Source of the DNA: JAJDXW01 sp965223775
GTDB lineage: Bacteria; Pseudomonadota; Gammaproteobacteria; HK1
NCBI GenBank assembly: GCA_965223775.1
Contig: OZ245021.1
Coordinates: 1,860,001-1,924,000 of the forward strand
Direction: 5' to 3'
Length of the DNA: 64,000 bases
Shown here: positions 20,587 to 28,329 of the stretch, piece after piece
Position numbering within the stretch: the stretch's first letter is position 1
Layout of the letters: the number at the start of each line of letters is the position of its first letter
Position numbers and translations under genes: made by a program
Notes under the pieces: generated by a model
The model's input: only the letters and a program-made list of their open reading frames with translations
Databases searched by the model: none
What the model was told of the DNA's origin: nothing

Positions 20587-22524
20587 CTATCGGTTGGCGC
20601 GGTTCTCTACCAGGTCGCCCACGACCGCCGGCTCCGCCAGGGTCGTGGTGTCGCCGAGGTCTTCAAGCTCGTTTGCGGCCACCTTGCGCAGGATTCTCCG
20701 CATGATCTTGCCCGAACGGGTCTTGGGGAGGCCGGGGGCCCACTGGATGACGTCCGGCGTGGCAATGGCTCCAATCTCCCCACGGACATGCCGGACCAGT
20801 TCCAGGCGGAGGGCTTCGTCCGGTTCGACACCCTTCATGAGCGTCACGTAGGCGTAGATTCCCTGGCCCTTGACGGGATGCGGACAACCGACCACGGCCG
20901 CTTCCGCCACCGTCTCATGCAGGACGAGCGCGCTCTCGATTTCGGCGGTACCCAGCCGGTGGCCGGAAACATTGATGACATCGTCCACCCGTCCGGTGAT
21001 CCAGAAGTAGCCGTCCTCGTCTCGCCGAGCGCCGTCGCCGGTGAAGTAGAGGCCGGGAAATCTCGCGAAATAGGTATCGAAGAAGCGTTGGTGGTCTCCA
21101 TACAAGGTGCGCATCTGCCCGGGCCAGGAACGGGCGAGACACAGATTTCCGGTGGCGGCGCCGTCGAGCCTGCGTCCCTCGTCGTCCACGATCCATGGCT
21201 CCACCCCAAAGAATGGACGGGTAGCCGAGCCGGGCTTCAGCGTAGTCGCCCCGGGAAGTGGGGTGATCAGGATGCCGCCCGTCTCGGTCTGCCACCAGGT
21301 GTCGACGATGGGGACGCCCCCTCCGCCCACGACTCGGTGATACCACTCCCAGGCCTCGGGGTTGATGGGTTCTCCGACCGTCCCGAGCAGCTTGAGGCTG
21401 TCGCGCGACGAGCGGAGCACCGGGTCGTCTCCCTGCTGCATCAGCGCTCGGATCGCGGTCGGAGCCGTATAGAAGATGTTGATCCGGTGCTTGTCTACGA
21501 CCTGCCAGAACCGTCCGGCGTCGGGGTAGGTCGGTACTCCCTCGAACACGACCGTGGTCGCCCCGTTCGCGAGCGGTCCGTACACGATGTAGGAATGGCC
21601 GGTGACCCAACCGACGTCTGCCGTGCACCAGTAGACATCCCCGTCGTGATAGTCGAACACGTAGCGGTGGGTCATCGCGGTATACAGAATGTAGCCGCCC
21701 GACGAATGCAACACGCCCTTCGGCTTTCCGGTGGAGCCGGACGTATAGAGGATGAACAACGGATCTTCGGCGTCCATGTCTTCCGGGGGACACTCTTCCG
21801 AGGCCGCCGCCACGAGATCGTGGTACCAGTGGTCTCGGCCTGCCCGCCAATGCACGTCACCCCCCGAACGGCGTACTACCACGACGTGCTCGATGCTCGG
21901 GGCGCCCTCGCATGCCGTGTCGCCGTTCGTCTTGAGGGGGATCCGTCCGCCGCCGCGGATTCCCTCGTCCGCCGTAATCAGAACCGCGCAGGACGAATCG
22001 TTGATGCGATCACGGAGAGATTCGGCGGAGAACCCGCCGAACACCACCGAGTGGATCGCTCCGATTCGGGCGCACGCGAGCATGGAGACCACCGCTTCCG
22101 GGATCATGGGCATGTAGATGCATACGCGGTCGCCCTTGGCCACCCCGAGAGCCTTGAGAGCGTTGCCGAACCGGCAGACTTCCTCGTGCAGCTCGCGATA
22201 CGTGATCCTGCGCTCTTCGGCCGGGTCGTCTCCTTCCCAGATGATCGCCAGTTGGTCGCCGCGAGCGGAGAGGTGGCGGTCCAGGCAGTTATGGGAAACA
22301 TTGAGCCTGGCGCCTTCGAACCACCGGATATGAGCACGGTGATAGTCCACCTCGCAGACGGTGTCCCACTTGCGCGACCAGGTGACGAACCGTTCCGCCT
22401 GCTCGGCCCAGAAGCCTTCCGGGTCGCGCAGCGAGCGCGCGTACATTTCCTCGTAGCCGGCACGGTCGACGTGCGCGCGCGCGGCTGTCTCGGCGAGCAC
22501 TTCGTATCTTCTCTCGTCCGCCAT
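20587..22524 (-). CDS. acs: Acetyl-CoA synthetase
   Basis: It activates acetate to acetyl-CoA through acetyl-AMP, letting the cell use acetate. The length is 645 aa, standard for AMP-forming Acs. Motifs are the P-loop YTSGSTGKPKGVLHS, the adenylate site DTWWQTETGG, the hinge GRVDDVINVSGHRLGTAEIE and the catalytic lysine in PKTRSGKIMRRILR (a known acetylation site in the family). The start MADERRYEVLAET is at 22524; the open frame beyond it is spurious. Confidence 0.96.
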   Translation of the reverse strand: MADERRYEVLAETAARAHVDRAGYEEMYARSLRDPEGFWAEQAERFVTWSRKWDTVCEVDYHRAHIRWFEGARLNVSHNCLDRHLSARGDQLAIIWEGDDPAEERRITYRELHEEVCRFGNALKALGVAKGDRVCIYMPMIPEAVVSMLACARIGAIHSVVFGGFSAESLRDRINDSSCAVLITADEGIRGGGRIPLKTNGDTACEGAPSIEHVVVVRRSGGDVHWRAGRDHWYHDLVAAASEECPPEDMDAEDPLFILYTSGSTGKPKGVLHSSGGYILYTAMTHRYVFDYHDGDVYWCTADVGWVTGHSYIVYGPLANGATTVVFEGVPTYPDAGRFWQVVDKHRINIFYTAPTAIRALMQQGDDPVLRSSRDSLKLLGTVGEPINPEAWEWYHRVVGGGGVPIVDTWWQTETGGILITPLPGATTLKPGSATRPFFGVEPWIVDDEGRRLDGAATGNLCLARSWPGQMRTLYGDHQRFFDTYFARFPGLYFTGDGARRDEDGYFWITGRVDDVINVSGHRLGTAEIESALVLHETVAEAAVVGCPHPVKGQGIYAYVTLMKGVEPDEALRLELVRHVRGEIGAIATPDVIQWAPGLPKTRSGKIMRRILRKVAANELEDLGDTTTLAEPAVVGDLVENRANR

Positions 22525-22656
22525 TGGTCGCGGTCTCCTCCAAGCCGAACCGTCCCGATTATACTGGCCCGGCAAACGGGGTTCCCCATGCTTGGTCGAG
22601 TCCGTCGGTGGCCGGAGAATCGGAACGATCGCACCCATGCGGGCGGAGCAGGACGT

Positions 22657-23430
22657 ATGCAGGTTGACTCGTTCGAGCACGGCGGTGTTCGTCTCGCCTT
22701 CTGCTTCGTCCCGGGCAAGGCACCCGCGGTCGTGTACCTGACCGGGTTCAACTCCGACATGGAAGGTCGCAAGGCACGCCGGATCGCGGCGGCATGCCGG
22801 GAACGGGGGCTTGCTTCGCTTCGGTTCGATCACCGGGGCCACGGGGGTTCGACCGGCGATCTCGCCACAGGGAGCATCGGTATCTGGTATCGGGACGCCC
22901 TCGCCCTTCTGACCGCCCGGCTTCATGGGGAACTCGTGCTCGTCGGTGCGAGCGTGGGCGTATGGCTGATGCTGCTGCTCGCCCGCGCGTTCGGGCGGGA
23001 CGAGGCGCGCCGGGTACGCGGCCTGATCGGTATCGGTGGTGGGGCGGACTTCGCCGATCGGCTGCCCGCCCTTTCCGCGTCGCAACGCGGGGAGCTTCGC
23101 CGGACCGGAGTCATCTGGCGCCCTTCGCGTTACGGAGACGGGCCGTATCCGCTGACGCGACTCATGATCGAGGACGCACGCCGGTACCGGATTCTCGACG
23201 AACGCTGGAACCCGGGCTGTCCCGTTCATCTGTTGCACGGCATGCGAGACCCCGATGTACCATGGTTGGAATCCATGGCGGTTGCGGAGGCGCTTTGCGG
23301 CAGTCCGGTTCGAGTCACCCTGATCCCCGATGGCGATCACCGGCTGTCGCGCGATTCCGACCTGAATCGGCTCGAAGGGGCGCTCGACAGCATGGTCGCG
23401 GGTTTGGCGCCGGGACGGCGGCACCCGTGA
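22657..23430 (+). CDS. Alpha/beta hydrolase
   Basis: A 257-aa serine hydrolase. The nucleophile elbow is VGASVG (G-x-S-x-G), with an acidic residue in HGMRDPDVPW and the catalytic His in IPDGDHRLS. The N-terminal strand VVYLTGFNSDMEGRKA and FDHRGHGGS are typical of small esterases or thioesterases of the ABHD10-like group. The substrate is unknown. GGAGCAGG precedes ATG 22657. Its stop overlaps the GTG start of birA (GTGA), implying translational coupling. Confidence 0.87.
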   Translation: MQVDSFEHGGVRLAFCFVPGKAPAVVYLTGFNSDMEGRKARRIAAACRERGLASLRFDHRGHGGSTGDLATGSIGIWYRDALALLTARLHGELVLVGASVGVWLMLLLARAFGRDEARRVRGLIGIGGGADFADRLPALSASQRGELRRTGVIWRPSRYGDGPYPLTRLMIEDARRYRILDERWNPGCPVHLLHGMRDPDVPWLESMAVAEALCGSPVRVTLIPDGDHRLSRDSDLNRLEGALDSMVAGLAPGRRHP

Positions 23431-24254
23431 GCGGGTTCGCCGGCTCTTCGATCGAGCCGCTGGACGCGGGCCGCATCCGCGCCGCGTTGCCGGGCTGGGC
23501 TCGGCTCGGGGGGCTGGCCGTACACGGCGCCATCGACTCCACCAATTCCTGGCTGCAGGAACGGTCCCTCACCCTGCCGAGCCCGTATGCGTGTCTGAGC
23601 GAACACCAACTGCTCGGCCGGGGGCGCCGCGGTCGGGCCTGGGTGGACGGAACGGGGCGGGATATCTGTCTGTCGCTGCTCTGGCGATTCGAAGCGGCCG
23701 AGGCCCGTGCTCAGGGGCTGAGCCTTGCGATTGGCGTCGCCGCCGCCCGTGCCCTCAAGGCTACCGGGGCGAGCGGCATCAAGCTCAAGTGGCCGAATGA
23801 CATCGTCTGGCAGGATCGAAAGCTCGGTGGCATTCTCATCGAGGGATCGGTTTCCGGTCGAGTCTGGTCCGTCGTCATTGGTGTGGGCATCAACGTCTAC
23901 CCGAGCGCTGAGCCGGATTCGTGCATACCTCGCGTGCATCTCGGGTCCATACTCGGCGCGCAGGTCTCCAGAAATCGGCTCGCGGCGGATCTCATCGCGG
24001 AGTTCTGGGCGGAATGCACACGCTTCGAAGCCAGGGGAGCAGGACCCGCCATCGGTGAATGGAAGCTGCTCGATGCGATGCGGGGTCGCCTGGTCCGGGT
24101 TCACCGGCCAAGGGGGGAAGTCGGTGGCATTGCCCGCGGGGTGGATGAAGCCGGCGAGCTTCTGGTGGAAGTGGACGGTGCGCTCGAGCGATTCGTGAGC
24201 GCGGAAGTCAGCCTCAGGTCCGATCGGCAGGTCAACCCGGAGAACGCGGCATGA
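23427..24254 (+). CDS. birA: Biotin--[acetyl-CoA-carboxylase] ligase (catalytic-only BirA)
   Basis: It attaches biotin to the carboxyl-carrier protein. The length is 275 aa. Motifs are IDSTNSWLQE, LGRGRRGRAWVDG (biotinyl-AMP loop), LKWPNDIVWQDRKLGGILIE and VVIGVGINV. A C-terminal SH3-like domain ends the protein. There is no N-terminal helix-turn-helix before the catalytic part, so it probably lacks the repressor function of E. coli BirA. GTG 23427 overlaps the previous stop, and its own stop overlaps the next ATG (ATGA). Confidence 0.94.
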   Translation: MSGFAGSSIEPLDAGRIRAALPGWARLGGLAVHGAIDSTNSWLQERSLTLPSPYACLSEHQLLGRGRRGRAWVDGTGRDICLSLLWRFEAAEARAQGLSLAIGVAAARALKATGASGIKLKWPNDIVWQDRKLGGILIEGSVSGRVWSVVIGVGINVYPSAEPDSCIPRVHLGSILGAQVSRNRLAADLIAEFWAECTRFEARGAGPAIGEWKLLDAMRGRLVRVHRPRGEVGGIARGVDEAGELLVEVDGALERFVSAEVSLRSDRQVNPENAA

Positions 24255-24979
24255 GATGGCTGGTGTTTCTGTTGGTTATCTTGAACGTCGGGTTCTTCGG
24301 GTGGCAATTATGGCTTCCGGACCCGTTCAGGGACAATGCGCCGCCGCGGTCGATCGAAGCCGCCCCGTCTCTCGACCGTTTGGGCGAGGTGGACCTTGAC
24401 GAATTCATCAAACGGGTTCCCGTTTCATTGAGGACATCGGGGGCGCGGGTTTCCGAGGCTTCCTGTTTCGCTGTTGGACCCCTGACCGGAGAGTACTCGG
24501 AAGGCGCCGTACTGGGGAGGGTACGGGAGTGGCTGAAGAGCCGGGGAGGCAGGGTTGGTCTTCGCACCGGTAAGTACCATGAGATCAACTACTACTGGGT
24601 CTACCTTCCTCCCGTCGGCACTCGCGATGCGGCGCAGGATCGAGTGCGCGAGCTCGCCGCGAACTCGTTCGGGAATGCCGTTGTCATTCCGGACGGCAAT
24701 ATGAAGAATGCGGTATCCATCGGTGTATATGGACTTCGGTCCGCCCTTGAGCGGGATTTGACACGGCTCAAGGCCAAGGGCTTCGAGCCCGAGGTGCAGC
24801 GGGTTCGGCGCACCGGGCGATCGATCTGGTTCACCACGCAGTTTCCATTCGGTTACGAGTTTCCCGTGAATCGTTTCGCAGTGGCCTTCGAAGGTCTCGA
24901 GGCGGTGGACATGCGGTGCCCGCCTCTCCGGGAGCCCTCCGCCGACGCGTCGAGGGCGGTCATGTCTCCGGACTCTTGA
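24251..24979 (+). CDS. Membrane-anchored SPOR-domain protein
   Basis: A 242-aa protein with an N-terminal membrane anchor (WLVFLLVILNVGFFGWQLWL) and a SPOR-type C-terminal region (YYWVYLPPVGTRDAA, VSIGVYGLRSALERDLTRLKAKGFEPEV). SPOR domains bind denuded glycan strands at division sites. It is translationally coupled to birA. In related gammaproteobacteria coaX usually lies between birA and this gene; here coaX is absent. Confidence 0.85.
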   Translation: MRWLVFLLVILNVGFFGWQLWLPDPFRDNAPPRSIEAAPSLDRLGEVDLDEFIKRVPVSLRTSGARVSEASCFAVGPLTGEYSEGAVLGRVREWLKSRGGRVGLRTGKYHEINYYWVYLPPVGTRDAAQDRVRELAANSFGNAVVIPDGNMKNAVSIGVYGLRSALERDLTRLKAKGFEPEVQRVRRTGRSIWFTTQFPFGYEFPVNRFAVAFEGLEAVDMRCPPLREPSADASRAVMSPDS

Positions 24980-25070
24980 ACGCCGGCGGCGGCCGGGATC
25001 GGATGCCGGTGGCGCGTGGATCGGGCGGGTCCCGCTGCGCGAGCGAGACAGGGAGTAGAATTGGACCGGT

Positions 25071-25146
25071 GCCGGCGTAGCTCAGTTGGTAGAGCAGGGG
25101 TTTTGTAAACCTCAGGCCGGGGGTTCGAATCCTCTCGCCGGCACCA
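25071..25146 (+). tRNA. tRNA-Thr (TGT)
   Basis: The acceptor GCCGGCG/CGCCGGC, D-arm GCTCAGTTGGTAGAGC, anticodon loop TTTGTAA (TGT), T-arm GGGTTCGAATCC and encoded CCA are present. In many gammaproteobacteria this tRNA belongs to a tRNA cluster in front of tuf. Here accessory genes follow instead. Confidence 0.97.
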
Positions 25147-25295
25147 AAAAATCTTGCCGGTAATACCATAACGTGAGACAGAATCTCATTTTATGCGTCC
25201 ATCAGGATTCTCTCATTTCATGGATCCACGCAACGAACAAGGAACCGCGGACCGAAACGGGGCAAAGGGACGAAGAGCGGAAGGACAGGGGCCGA

Positions 25296-25700
25296 TCAGG
25301 CCGCGCGACGCACGGGCTGATCAGCCAGAAGCAACTCGGAAGGAGGAATCTGCAAGCCCCGGCACACGCCCAGAAGATGGTCGAACCTGAGCGCACCGAG
25401 CCGTACCCAGTGCCTCGGAGTGAACACGGAAACACCCGAGCGCCGCGCAAACGCAGAGTAGTTGCCGCCACAGCAAGACTTCACCAAGCCGAGGATACGA
25501 GCACCAAGCTCCTCGGGCTCTACAACGGGATACCCGGACCCGACCGCCGCCACCAGCGCGCCGGCAACTCGAGCGGTCCAGTGTACGCGAAGGTCGTCCC
25601 GAACCCTGGGGTCGCGACGCGATGAGCGGTATGCGAATTTCGTAATCATGGGGTGCGCGAAGCCGAAGCTGCTGCCCTTGGGCGGGTTCCCGCGCGTCAT
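25296..25700 (-). pseudogene. Possible TniQ-like / HTH-type gene remnant
   Basis: A 134-codon open frame on the minus strand. Its C-terminal part (NYSAFARRSGVSVFTPRHWV, then a loop, then LLGVCRGLQIPPSELLLA) resembles a helix-turn-helix end as in TniQ-type transposition proteins. The N-terminal part is not convincing and no full-length gene extends upstream. It may be a truncated transposon gene near the tRNA-Thr end. The assignment is tentative. The rest of 25147-25766 holds nothing else I can support. Confidence 0.35.
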
Positions 25701-25766
25701 TGCATCTAGTATTCACGGCCTTCACGGGCTCATCGAGTCGGGCGCAACCACACCGGGAGAGGAAGG

Positions 25767-26675
25767 ATGTTTGGATCGCAGCTTGTCAACGAACACGCGA
25801 CCTGGGAAGGAATCAAGGCCATACTGGAAGTGATGGAGGCCGGGCGCTGGACCAGCGTCTACGCCTACGATCACTTCATTCCCCCGCTGCACCGTACCGA
25901 CGAGGTCATGGAGCACGAGCTGCATCCCACGTTGGAGGGCTGGTCGTTGTTGGCGTCGGTGGCCGCAGTCACCGAGAAGCTGAAGCTCGGCATCCTCGTG
26001 ACCGGCAACACCTACCGCAACCCGGCGCTCACGGCCAAGATGGCGGCCACCATCGACGTCGTCTCCCACGGCCGCGTCATGCTCGGCATCGGCACCGGCT
26101 GGAACATCCGCGAGCACGAGGCCTACGGCTGGGACTTCCCATCCATGCGCGAGCGCTCGGACCGCCTCGAAGAGGCCTGCGCGCTCATACGGCTGCTGTT
26201 TCACTCCGAAGGGCGCGTTGATTTCGACGGCAAGTACTACCAGCTCAAGCAAGCCGCTTTCGCACCACGCCAAGGCGGCGACCATCCCATCCCGATCATG
26301 GTCGGCGGCAACGGCGAGAAGCGCACGCTGAAGACGCTCGCGATGTACGGCGACATCATGAACATCATTGCCAGTCCGGAACAGGTCAAGCACCTGACCG
26401 GCGTGCTCGAACGTCATTGCGAGGCGGTGGGCCGCGACTCAAACGAGATCCCGAAGACCCTGCACGTGCCGATTCGCATCGTCCGCGACGAGAAGCAAGC
26501 CAAGGAAGCTCGCGGCCCCAACGACTGGGCAATGATCGGCTCGCCGCAGTACGTCATCGACCGGATCGCCGACTTCGTCGCCTTGGGCATCGCCGAGTTC
26601 ACGCCGCAGATCCGGCCGCAGAAGCCCGAGACGTACCAAGAACTCGACGAGGAGGTGTTCTCCGCGTTCGACTGA
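25767..26675 (+). CDS. LLM-class flavin oxidoreductase (luciferase-like fold)
   Basis: A 302-aa protein of the bacterial luciferase-like TIM-barrel superfamily, which uses F420 or FMN. Family features are WTSVYAYDHFIPP, KLKLGILVTGNTYRNPALTAKMAATIDVVSHGRVMLGIGTGW, the EACALIRLLFHSEGRVDFDGKYY segment and IPIMVGGNGEKRTLKTLA. The substrate and cofactor type cannot be read from sequence. A strong ribosome-binding site (GAGAGGAAGG) precedes ATG 25767. It lies in the accessory block after tRNA-Thr. Pieces of its sequence recur in scrambled order at 26911-26986. Confidence 0.9.
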   Translation: MFGSQLVNEHATWEGIKAILEVMEAGRWTSVYAYDHFIPPLHRTDEVMEHELHPTLEGWSLLASVAAVTEKLKLGILVTGNTYRNPALTAKMAATIDVVSHGRVMLGIGTGWNIREHEAYGWDFPSMRERSDRLEEACALIRLLFHSEGRVDFDGKYYQLKQAAFAPRQGGDHPIPIMVGGNGEKRTLKTLAMYGDIMNIIASPEQVKHLTGVLERHCEAVGRDSNEIPKTLHVPIRIVRDEKQAKEARGPNDWAMIGSPQYVIDRIADFVALGIAEFTPQIRPQKPETYQELDEEVFSAFD

Positions 26676-27076
26676 AACGCCGTCGGGCAAGCCACCCGAG
26701 ATCTGAAGGCAAGGACAGGAAGGGAAAGGACCGGCTTCCAGGGCATTGCGGACTCCCCTGTCGGTCCGGCGCGTCAGAGCCATGAAAGGCAGAGCGCCAA
26801 CGAGACCGAGATTCGACGAGCCGAGTGACCGGAGAGTGGACACCTCGCAGGTGTCCACCGATGCACGGGATGCAGAAAGAACTCGTCCAGGAAGCAAGGC
26901 CCGCTACCTCGCGAGGCGGTGGGCCGCGACCCGAACGAGATCCCGAAACAGGTCAAGCACCTGACCGGCGTGCTCGAACGTCATTGGAGAGGCGCCGGAC
27001 ATCGTGGATGTGATGGAAAGGCTGTATGGTATCGATTGCAGCAAGCCGGACGCGCTCAATACCCTTGGAGGCAGAG
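26676..27076. other. Gene-free spacer with scrambled LLM-gene fragments
   Basis: About 400 bases with no complete gene. Bases 26911-26947 copy the LLM gene around 26419-26455, and 26948-26986 copy 26381-26419. The two blocks are in reversed order but on the same strand. A perfect 10-bp inverted repeat (GTGGACACCT/AGGTGTCCAC, loop CGC) lies at 26836-26858. The stretch looks like the scar of a tandem duplication and deletion. Confidence 0.7.
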
Positions 27077-28162
27077 ATGGTCGAGACCCTCGATTACCTT
27101 CATAGCCCCTTGCCGTTGCGCGACGATCTCGTTGCCGCCCAAAGGCGCGCCTGGGTCCGGCTGGCGGCGCCGGGCGAGTGGTGGACGAGCGCGGTGCGGC
27201 TAGCGATCGCCGAGGAAACCCGCGCGGCAATGCACTGCGGGCTGTGCCAAGACCGCAAGGCAGCGCTGTCGCCATACGCCGTGACGGGAACCCACAGGGC
27301 GGCCACCAATCTCCCGGAGAACCTGATCGACGTCATACACCGGATCCGGACCGATTCGGGACGCCTGACCCGGCAGTTCTACGACAGGGCGCGGGCCGGT
27401 GGTTTGAGCGACGCGGAATATGTCGAGACCGTCGGCGTGATGGCGACCGTCATTGCCATCGACAGCTTCTGCGACGCCCTGGGGATGTCACGCCACGCTC
27501 TGCCAGCGCCCGTTGCCGGTGAGCCCCACCGTCGCCGCCCGGCGGGCGCGAAGGAAGGCCCGGCCTGGGTGCCGACGGTGGCGCCGGAGGACATGACCGA
27601 GGCCGAGGCCGGCATGTACGATGGCCTGTCCGCCGTGAACATCCACCGTGCCCTGTCCCTCGTGCCGGCCGAAGTAGCCGGGTTCTTCGATCTGGACGCA
27701 GTTCACTATCTGCCGGATGCGGCGATACGGGACTTCGGCACGGAATACCGGGCGCTCACCCATGCGCAGATCGAATTTCTCGCGGGGCGGGTCTCTGCAA
27801 TCAACCAATGCTTCTACTGAACCACCAGCCACGCGGTGCTGCTCCGTGGGAGCGGCGAGCATACCGGTGACGACTACGACCTGACCGCTATGGTCAGGGA
27901 TGGAGCGGCTGGTGGCGGCGTCGTTGCCGGGGCGGCGCTGGCCGTCTACGCCGACGCCTTTTTCGAGGACGGGAACGGCTTTGCAGCCGCACGCGACCGA
28001 CTGCAGCTTGAAGTCGGCGAAGAAGCGTCGGTCGATGCCGCCGCAATCCTCGCCATCTTCAATGCCGTGGTCCGGATCGCCGACTCGACCGGCATCCCGC
28101 TGGAGGAGGTGAAAGCCCAGGATTCGGCCGACCTTCGAGACGATCTGGGCCTCAACGACTAG
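27077..28162 (+). CDS. Two-domain AhpD-like (CMD family) protein with in-frame TGA, predicted selenoprotein
   Basis: Reading through the TGA at 27818-27820 gives a 361-aa protein with two carboxymuconolactone-decarboxylase/AhpD-type domains. The N-terminal domain carries a C-G-L-C motif. The C-terminal domain has RVSAINQCFYU followed by TTSHAVLLR, where U248 takes the place of the second Cys of AhpD's CxxC and His252 sits at +4, as in the AhpD CxxCxxxH site. The frame stays open for 113 codons past TGA with family-like sequence (ILAIFNAVVRIADSTGIPLEE) to TAG 28160-28162. A SECIS-like hairpin lies at 27838-27856. The likely role is a thiol/selenol peroxidase. ATG 27077 follows GGAGGCAG; ATG 27026 is an alternative. 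If TGA terminates, the product is 247 aa. Confidence 0.82.
27838..27856 (+). promoter_or_regulatory. Predicted bacterial SECIS element
   Basis: GCTGCTCC (27838-27845) pairs with GGAGCGGC (27849-27856) in an 8-bp stem with one G-T pair, around the loop GTG (27846-27848). The loop is 25 nt after the TGA and begins with G. These values fit published bacterial SECIS rules: loop 16-37 nt downstream, with a G in its first two positions. It lies within the coding frame, as expected for SelB-dependent recoding. Confidence 0.7.
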
Positions 28163-28329
28163 AGCGGGGTCCGATTCTTCGACGACAGGAAGTACATCGT
28201 CGAGCACGAGCCCAATGGGCGCATCCGCCCGTGACTGCTCGAAGCGTCGTCCGTGAGCAACTTCGCAAAGCCCCGCGTTGACTACGTCTCGCGGGAGCTT
28301 CTCGCAACAGCCAGTATTGGTACTGCTCA

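Noticed and set aside
20788..22656. Very long plus-strand open frame opposite acs
   Set aside because: It is the antisense of a GC-rich conserved gene; acs on the minus strand has all family motifs.
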